NCBI GenBank assembly: GCA_964353455.1
Contig: CAYGWP010000399.1
Span: 1-10,857, forward strand
Reading direction: 5' to 3'
DNA from: CAYGWP01 sp964353455
GTDB lineage: Bacteria > Planctomycetota > Phycisphaerae > FEN-1346
DNA length: 10,857 bases
In this document: positions 6,787 to 10,857 of the stretch, in pieces
Numbering within the stretch: position 1 is the first letter of the stretch
How the letters are laid out: every line of letters starts with the position of its first letter
Position numbers and translations under genes: made by a program
The notes under the pieces: generated by a model
Seen by the model: only the letters and a program-made list of their open reading frames with translations
The model's database searches: none
What the model was told of the DNA's origin: nothing

Positions 6787-7809
6787 ATGGCGCCATGGAT
6801 GACCAAGCGAGAGCGGCTCTCTGCCACCATCGCCGGGCAGCCCGTGGACCGCCTGCCGGTCTCCCTCTGGCGGCACTTCTACTGCGAGGAGACCACCCGC
6901 GCGGGCCTCGTCGCGGCCATGCTGGCCTGGCAGAAGACCTACGACTGGGACTTCCTCAAGATCAACCCGCGGGCCGGGTACCACGCCGAGGATTGGGGCA
7001 ACCGCTACGCCTTCTCCGGCAACGGGCACATCGAGCCGGCGCTCGTGCGGTCGGCGGTCCGGTCGCCGGAGGACTTCGGGCGGATAGCGCGGCTCGACCC
7101 AGCGGGGAAGGCCGGGCGTCCCGCCCCTGTCCTGGCCGATCACCTGGGGGCCGTGGCCGACCTCCGCAAGGCGCTGGGGCCGGACGAGCCGATGCTGATG
7201 ACCGTGTTTACGCCGATGAGCGTTGCGGCGGAACTTGCCGGCGGGCCGCAGGGCCTCGCCGCAACAATCGTCCGCGACCCGGCGGCCGTGCACGCGGCCC
7301 TGCGCGCCATCACCGACACTTACGCCGACTTCGCCGCACGCACCATAGATGCCGGGGCCGACGGCATCTTCCTCGCCACCACCCACTGCGCCACGCGGGC
7401 AAACTTTACCGACCAGCAGTACGCGGAGTTCGGCCGCCCGTACGACCTGGAGGTCCTGGCGGCCGTCCGGGCGGCGCCGCTGAATCTCCTCCACGTCTGC
7501 CGCGCCCAGGCGATGGTCAGGGAACTCGCCGATTACCCCGTGGCGATGCTCAACTGGGACACCGCCGACCTGACGAACCCGCCGCTGGCGCTCATGGCGC
7601 GGGCCGTGGCCGGCAAGGCCCTCGCGGGCGGGCTGGACCGGAAACTTTTCACCGCGCACGGGGGCGCTGCGGCCCTGGCGACACAGGCCCAGGACGCACG
7701 CGCCGCTATGGCCGGACGGCCGTTCGTCCTCGCATCGACGTGCACCATCGACGCCCGCAGCGACCCGGAGGCCGTGAAGGCCGTGCGCGAAAGCGTTGAC
7801 AATAGTTAG
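6787..7809 (+). CDS. URO-D/MtaA-like zinc-motif protein (putative methyltransferase)
   Basis: The 340-residue product belongs to the uroporphyrinogen decarboxylase superfamily. The N-terminus MTKRERLSATIAGQPVDRLP is the usual opening of such proteins; later come PMLMTVFTPMSVAAEL and DAGADGIFLAT. It carries HVC at residues 236-238 and a further Cys319 in LASTCTID. This HxC...C arrangement is the zinc-binding signature of MtaA/MtbA-type corrinoid:thiol methyltransferases and not of HemE. It is therefore unlikely to be the haem enzyme. No corrinoid protein or second methyltransferase gene is in the window, so the methyl donor and acceptor are unknown. The start could be ATG 6787 or ATG 6799 (MTKRERL). 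The predicted RNA start favours 6787, family homology favours 6799, and neither has a Shine-Dalgarno. A hairpin follows the stop. Confidence 0.85.
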   Translation: MAPWMTKRERLSATIAGQPVDRLPVSLWRHFYCEETTRAGLVAAMLAWQKTYDWDFLKINPRAGYHAEDWGNRYAFSGNGHIEPALVRSAVRSPEDFGRIARLDPAGKAGRPAPVLADHLGAVADLRKALGPDEPMLMTVFTPMSVAAELAGGPQGLAATIVRDPAAVHAALRAITDTYADFAARTIDAGADGIFLATTHCATRANFTDQQYAEFGRPYDLEVLAAVRAAPLNLLHVCRAQAMVRELADYPVAMLNWDTADLTNPPLALMARAVAGKALAGGLDRKLFTAHGGAAALATQAQDARAAMAGRPFVLASTCTIDARSDPEAVKAVRESVDNS

Positions 7810-7810
7810 C

Positions 7811-7828
7811 CGCCGGACTTGTCCGGCG
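7811..7828. repeat. GC-rich palindrome after the URO-D family stop codon
   Basis: The palindrome pairs CGCCGGA (7811-7817) with TCCGGCG (7822-7828) around CTTG, starting one base after the stop TAG. Only a short TTTG follows, so a Rho-independent terminator is doubtful; it may be a repeat element or a 3'-end stabiliser. Ten bases of its complement (GCCGGACAAG) followed by GGCGG recur near 1423-1443 as a possible degenerate relative. Confidence 0.6.
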
Positions 7829-7857
7829 CGTTTGTCGGGAACGAAGGGACGCAAGTC

Positions 7858-8832
7858 ATGGAAGCCCCCGAAGTCTGCGACGTCATCATCATCGGCGCCG
7901 GCATCGCCGGCCTCTCCGCCGCCATTTACTCCACCCGCGAACGGCTCTGCACACTGCTCCTTGAAAAGCAGATACCCGGCGGCCAGATACTCACCACCGC
8001 ACGCGTCGAGAACTATCCGGGGTTCCCCGAGCCGATCGGCGGCATGGAACTGGCGGACCGCCTGACCGAACAGGCCCAGCGGTTCGGCGCACGCATCATC
8101 TCCCAGGTCCAGGTGACGCGCATCGAGCCGCACGCCGGCCCCGACGGCGCCTGCATCGACGCCTACGTCGGCTCGACCCGGTACCGCGGCCGCGCGATGG
8201 TCCTGGCCGTCGGTTCCGAGTACAAGAAACTGGACGTCCCCGGCGAAAAACACCTGACGGGCTACGGCGTAAGTTACTGCGGCACGTGCGATGCGCCGTT
8301 CTACCGCGACAAGCACGTCGTGGTCGTGGGCGGCGGGAACACCGCGCTCGACGAGGGGCTGCACCTCCTACAGTTCGCCGGGCGGATCACGTACGTCGTC
8401 CTCCGCGACGAGTTCACCGGCACGGAGATCAGCAAAGAGGAACTCCGCAAGATGGGCGACCGCATGGCCGCCCGCTTCTCAAGCGCCGTCACCGAGATCG
8501 TCGGCGAGAAGAAGGTCGAGGCCGTCCGCATCCGCAGCGCCAAGACCAATCAGGAGGAGGTCATCCCGTGCGACGGGGTGTTCGTGTTCATCGGACTGAA
8601 GCCCCTCACGGGGTTCCTTCGCGGCGTGGTTGACCTCGACGCGGACGGTTTCATCCTGACGGACGCCTGCACCCTTCGGACGAGCGTGCAGGGCATCTGG
8701 GCCGCCGGCGACGTGCGCTCGGGGGCCCTCAAGCAGGCCGCCACGGCCGCCGGCGACGGCGTCGTTGCAGCCATCAACATCAAAGAATACCTCAAGGACC
8801 GCGCCCACGCCCCGCCGCCGTGCAAGGCGTGA
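7858..8832 (+). CDS. trxB: Thioredoxin-reductase-like flavoprotein
   Basis: This is a 324-residue FAD disulfide reductase, probably reducing thioredoxin or a related protein in the cytoplasm. The FAD motif is GAGIAG at 13-18, the redox pair is CGTC (Cys141 and Cys144, in YCGTCDAPFY), the second dinucleotide fold has GGGNTA at 158-163, and the C-terminal FAD motif is AAGDVRSGALKQAATAAGDG. The HRRxxxR segment that grips the NADPH 2'-phosphate is replaced by VLRDEFT (181-187), so NADH or another donor is possible. ATG 7858 has GAAGGGA at 8 bases; the frame extends upstream to a TTG inside the hairpin at 7811-7828, which is unlikely to be the start. An extra Cys322 lies near the end. The gene follows the URO-D family gene by 48 bases and could be read through from it. 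Confidence 0.88.
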   Translation: MEAPEVCDVIIIGAGIAGLSAAIYSTRERLCTLLLEKQIPGGQILTTARVENYPGFPEPIGGMELADRLTEQAQRFGARIISQVQVTRIEPHAGPDGACIDAYVGSTRYRGRAMVLAVGSEYKKLDVPGEKHLTGYGVSYCGTCDAPFYRDKHVVVVGGGNTALDEGLHLLQFAGRITYVVLRDEFTGTEISKEELRKMGDRMAARFSSAVTEIVGEKKVEAVRIRSAKTNQEEVIPCDGVFVFIGLKPLTGFLRGVVDLDADGFILTDACTLRTSVQGIWAAGDVRSGALKQAATAAGDGVVAAINIKEYLKDRAHAPPPCKA

Positions 8833-8853
8833 CGGAATCCCTCCGGTTTGCAT

Positions 8854-8882
8854 TTGAAAAAACACGCTTGCGGGCCTATATT
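8854..8882 (+). promoter_or_regulatory. Predicted promoter of the methyltransferase gene
   Basis: TTGAAA (8854-8859) and TATATT (8877-8882) are separated by 17 bases. RNA would start near 8889, 38 bases before the GTG start. This is the best consensus match in the window and suggests constitutive methyltransferase expression. No clear C-box overlaps it. Confidence 0.65.
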
Positions 8883-8926
8883 CTCCTGTGGACTTGCATT
8901 GCCGGTCTCGGAAGGAAGGTAGCCGC

Positions 8927-9745
8927 GTGAAGCGTGCGGTCACAAAGGGCGATGACTCTCAGGCTGCTCTGGCCGAAAAGCCCTGCGCCAAGGCCGGCCG
9001 CGAATTCCGCGGACGCACGCCCCGGCAAGGCTCTCTGTTTGAGGACGGGGAGGAACCGGGCGGCGAGTCTCTTGCGGGCGGAGGGAGGCGCGTCCAGGGC
9101 GGCATCGCCACGACGGACCTCGTCCTCTCTGCCCACGTTGGCGGCAACGCGGATCTCTTCCCCGCGATCCTGGAACTCCATGTGCCTGATGGCGCCACAA
9201 TCGCGGATGTCACCTACGGCACGGGAGTTTTCTGGCGCAATGTTCCTGAGGGCAAGTACCACGTTCGGACCACCGATATCAGCACCGGCGTTGACTGCCG
9301 CAACCTTCCTTACGAAGACCGGTCGCTGGATTGCGTGGTCCTTGATCCGCCGTACATGGAGGGGCTATTCCGCAAGCAGTCAGGGCACCTGGCGGGCGCA
9401 GGCAGTCACGCTTCGTTCCGCGAGAAATACTCCAACGGCGAACCGACCGAGGGCGGCCCTAAGTGGCATCAGGCGGTGCTGGACCTTTACTTCCGCGCGG
9501 GGCGCGAGGCTCATCGCGTGCTTAAGCCCGGAGGCGTCCTCATCGTCAAGTGCCAGGACGAGGTAAGCGCCAACCGCCAACGTCTTACTCATGTTGAAAT
9601 CATCAATCATTACCATGAGTTGGGGTTCTACCCCAAGGACCTTTTTGTGGTGGTGCGCCCCAACCGCCCGTGCGTCAGCCGAATCAAGCGGCAGGTTCAC
9701 GCCCGCAAGAACCATTCCTACTTCCTGGTCTTTATCAAGGACTGA
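8927..9745 (+). CDS. DNA amino-methyltransferase (N6A or N4C), M component of Type II R-M
   Basis: The 272-residue enzyme is predicted to transfer methyl from AdoMet to an exocyclic amino group of a DNA base and to protect sites from the neighbouring nuclease. The AdoMet motif I region is DVTYGTGVFW (94-103), an acidic strand follows (D117 and D123), and motif IV is DPPY at 140-143. The order I then IV with DPPY marks an N6-adenine or N4-cytosine methylase; the target cannot be read. Residues 1-60 are polar and poor in recognisable fold. The GTG at 8927 is chosen because AAGGAAGG lies about 7 bases upstream; an earlier in-frame GTG at 8888 has no such site and lies at the predicted RNA start. 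The gene converges on the nuclease gene with 6 bases between their stop codons. Confidence 0.88.
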   Translation: MKRAVTKGDDSQAALAEKPCAKAGREFRGRTPRQGSLFEDGEEPGGESLAGGGRRVQGGIATTDLVLSAHVGGNADLFPAILELHVPDGATIADVTYGTGVFWRNVPEGKYHVRTTDISTGVDCRNLPYEDRSLDCVVLDPPYMEGLFRKQSGHLAGAGSHASFREKYSNGEPTEGGPKWHQAVLDLYFRAGREAHRVLKPGGVLIVKCQDEVSANRQRLTHVEIINHYHELGFYPKDLFVVVRPNRPCVSRIKRQVHARKNHSYFLVFIKD

Positions 9746-9751
9746 CGCCCG

Positions 9752-10360
9752 CTACCCGCGCCCCTTGCGGTTCCTCTCCACGATGATCTCGTCAAACAGG
9801 CTGAAAGGCTCCTCGCGGAACGGCGGTTCAAGGGGCAAGGTGATTGGCATCAGCGAGGCCAGAAGGTGCTTGCGCTGGTAGGGCGTGTAGGCCTTGTGCG
9901 TGGTGCGCGGCAGGTCGCAGTTGTGGGCAAAAGCGAAGCGCCACGTGTCCCGAAAGGCGTAAAGGTTCACGGCCACGACATCAAAGTCGTCGGTCTTCAG
10001 GCATGTGGTTGTGACCCGCTTTCCGTTCGGCAGGACGACCTCCCGCCGGTCGCTCGCATCACACTGAAAGCGCGCCGTGATCCTTCCTTCGTTTCTCCGT
10101 ATTGAATTGGTCTGAACGGACTTGACCTCGACCCTGAATGTTTCACCTTTGTAGGTGACAACAAGGTCGCACTTTGCCGAACGATCATGATCGTCAGGTT
10201 TGAGGCAGCCATCAACTTTGCCGGCCGAGAACCACATCTGCCGGAGTTTGAGTTCAGCCACGTACCCAAGCATGATTCCGCGCAGGCTTGGGTTGCCGTC
10301 AATGACCCCCGTCAGGTCCTCGGCGGAAATCTCCCAGCGATCCAGGATCGTGCGGCTCAT
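9752..10360 (-). CDS. PD-(D/E)xK nuclease, putative R component of Type II R-M
   Basis: The 202-residue protein has a readable PD-(D/E)xK core: Glu36 in GYVAELKLRQMW, Asp65 in KCDLVV, then Glu78-Val-Lys80 in FRVEVKSVQT. That layout is like the PDDEXK_5 and I-Ssp6803I group of small nucleases as much as classical restriction enzymes. Residues 100-202 have no recognised domain. ATG 10360 overlaps the C gene stop (ATGA), and GGAGGG lies 6 bases upstream inside the C coding region. The two genes are therefore probably translationally coupled. Placement beside a DNA methyltransferase and a C-like regulator makes a restriction endonuclease the likeliest role. The recognition sequence is unknown. 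No catalytic residue is missing. Confidence 0.8.
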   Translation of the reverse strand: MSRTILDRWEISAEDLTGVIDGNPSLRGIMLGYVAELKLRQMWFSAGKVDGCLKPDDHDRSAKCDLVVTYKGETFRVEVKSVQTNSIRRNEGRITARFQCDASDRREVVLPNGKRVTTTCLKTDDFDVVAVNLYAFRDTWRFAFAHNCDLPRTTHKAYTPYQRKHLLASLMPITLPLEPPFREEPFSLFDEIIVERNRKGRG

Positions 10361-10554
10361 CGGATGCCCTCCAGGAGTCTGGAAGGCGTGGTCCGCAAGG
10401 CCTGGGAGATCTTCAGGATACTCAGGAGGCTGACGTTGCGCGCGCCGCGTTCAACGTCGGCGATGTACGTGCGGTGCAGGTCGGCCGCCTCGCCAAGCCG
10501 CTCCTGTGAGAATCCGAGTTTCAGCCGCCGTTTCCTGACGGCGCGGCCGAGCAA
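10357..10554 (-). CDS. XRE-family controller (C) protein of the R-M locus
   Basis: This 65-residue helix-turn-helix protein has the pattern FSQERLGEAADLHRTYIADV followed by ERGARNVSL (residues about 15-43), very close to restriction-modification C proteins. These bind C-boxes as dimers to time expression of the nuclease after methylation is established. The only in-frame initiator is TTG at 10554. It has no Shine-Dalgarno; no ATG or GTG exists between it and the upstream in-frame stop. The protein is a little shorter than common C proteins (about 75-80 residues). The stop overlaps the R start, so C and R form one operon. The C-box-like site at 10616-10635 is about 60 bases upstream. Confidence 0.82.
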   Translation of the reverse strand: MLGRAVRKRRLKLGFSQERLGEAADLHRTYIADVERGARNVSLLSILKISQALRTTPSRLLEGIR

Positions 10555-10615
10555 GACACGGGCATCGGAGGGAAGTCGTGCCGCGGCGACATAACTAACT
10601 CGCCCGTAAGGCCGC

Positions 10616-10635
10616 GTCTATAGACTATAAGTGAC
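10616..10635 (-). promoter_or_regulatory. C-box-like operator upstream of the C-R operon
   Basis: On the minus strand the site reads GTCACTTATAGTC (10635-10623) overlapping the perfect palindrome GTCTATAGAC (10625-10616). The TATA-centred halves with GTC/GAC arms resemble C-boxes; from memory, the operator of the Esp1396I system contains GACTTATAGTC. Only one clear copy is present, not the usual two. It could repress or activate the C-R transcript and might also affect the divergent gene at 10717. No convincing -10 box was found between it and the C start. Confidence 0.55.
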
Positions 10636-10688
10636 ACTATGGGCGAAGCCCACGGCCGGCAGCGCCTTCTTCTTGGAGGGGCTGTCGC

Positions 10689-10694
10689 TATAAT
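10689..10694 (+). promoter_or_regulatory. TATAAT -10 element of the BioF/KBL-like gene
   Basis: A perfect TATAAT occurs 22 bases before the ATG at 10717. The best -35 candidate, CTTCTT at 10666-10671, is 17 bases upstream but poor. RNA would start near 10701, just ahead of the GAAAGG ribosome site. Confidence 0.4.
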
Positions 10695-10716
10695 GTGACC
10701 CTTGAAAGGCCGCCGC

Positions 10717-10857
10717 ATGACCGATCCCGACTTCGTCCGTGAAACGCTTGAGGATTTGAAGGCCCGCGACCTGTATCGGCGACTCGTGGCCGTCGGGTCG
10801 GCGGCCGGGCCGCGCGTGCGGGTCGGGCCTGCCCGCCGAAGCCTTGGCGAAGGCGGG
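10717..10857 (+). CDS. BioF/KBL-like (alpha-oxoamine synthase) N-terminus, partial and possibly disrupted
   Basis: The first 36 residues (LEDLKARDLYRRL at 11-23, then SAAGPRVRV at 28-36) look like the N-terminus of pyridoxal-phosphate alpha-oxoamine synthases such as BioF (8-amino-7-oxononanoate synthase) or Kbl. The pattern is a helix with LxxLKAxxLYRRL followed by AxGPRVRV. GAAAGG sits 7 bases before the ATG. From residue 37 the frame reads GPARRSLGEGG, which is encoded by a palindromic repeat and not the DGRE-like turn normally following. The gene therefore either carries an in-frame repeat insertion or is broken. Only 47 residues are visible and the lysine that binds the cofactor lies outside the window. 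The call is moderate. Confidence 0.5.
   Translation, partial: MTDPDFVRETLEDLKARDLYRRLVAVGSAAGPRVRVGPARRSLGEGG
10828..10857. repeat. Palindromic repeat inside the BioF/KBL-like frame
   Basis: CCCGCC (10832-10837) pairs with GGCGGG (10852-10857). The interior is also symmetric: GAA, GCC, TT, GGC, GAA. This could fold as a stem with a GAA/GAA internal loop. From memory, units of this shape are frequent in planctomycete-type genomes and often get translated as RRSLGEGG. The copy runs to the window edge, so its full length is unknown. Confidence 0.6.

Noticed and set aside
6679..8364. 561-codon open frame on the minus strand
   Set aside because: It lies antisense to the URO-D family and trxB genes, whose motifs are clear; its protein is His/Arg/Gly-rich with no fold, a typical GC-rich shadow frame.
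8886..8902. Possible C-box at the methyltransferase promoter (GGACTTGC)
   Set aside because: Only one GACT half is present with no matching AGTC arm, so C control of M is not supported by sequence.
9743..9780. Bidirectional terminator between M and R
   Set aside because: Only 6 bases separate the stops and no stable hairpin with a U-tract was found around them.

Overview
The window is GC-rich DNA (by eye about 60-65% G+C) that looks like a bacterial chromosome segment, most likely from Planctomycetota or a related lineage. The evidence is the combination of a PEP-CTERM sorted subtilase, a two-part pectate-lyase-superfamily beta-helix protein, a zinc-type URO-D family protein and several short GC-rich palindromic repeats. 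The phylum is an inference. No rRNA, tRNA, CRISPR array or insertion sequence was seen, and no gap between genes exceeds 300 bases.

Layout. (1) 1-1358, minus: an Nramp/MntH-type Mn/Fe transporter, C-terminus cut by the window edge. (2) 1534-3393, plus: a secreted beta-helix protein with two pectate_lyase_3-like starts, transcribed divergently from the transporter; both have readable sigma70-like promoters in the 175-base gap. (3) 3416-4462, minus: signal peptide peptidase SppA with its Ser/Lys dyad. (4) 4571-4633: two inverted copies of one hairpin repeat, ending 2 bases from the stop codon of (5) 4636-6525, minus: a kexin-like subtilase with a P domain and PEP-CTERM tail. (6) 6526-6786: a promoter-like site and two tandem intrinsic-terminator hairpins upstream of the subtilase, plus a promoter for the next gene that predicts a leaderless mRNA. 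(7) 6787-7809, plus: URO-D/MtaA-like protein with an HxC...C zinc motif. (8) 7858-8832, plus: thioredoxin-reductase-like flavoprotein with an altered NADPH-phosphate motif.

(9) 8927-10554: a compact, apparently complete Type II restriction-modification locus. An amino-methyltransferase (M, plus) converges with a two-gene operon (minus) made of a small XRE/C-protein regulator and a PD-(D/E)xK nuclease. C and R overlap by ATGA, M and R end 6 bases apart, and a C-box-like palindrome lies upstream of C. This is the most system-like part of the window; its codon use looks less GC-biased than the flanks, suggesting acquisition. (10) 10717 to the end, plus: start of a BioF/KBL-like gene whose frame runs into a palindromic repeat at the window edge.

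The outer genes are mostly housekeeping or cell-envelope functions: metal uptake, secreted proteins, membrane proteolysis, redox and one-carbon chemistry. The restriction-modification locus is the accessory insert. Operon structure is weak: most genes are single units with their own promoters, and only C-R is clearly co-transcribed.
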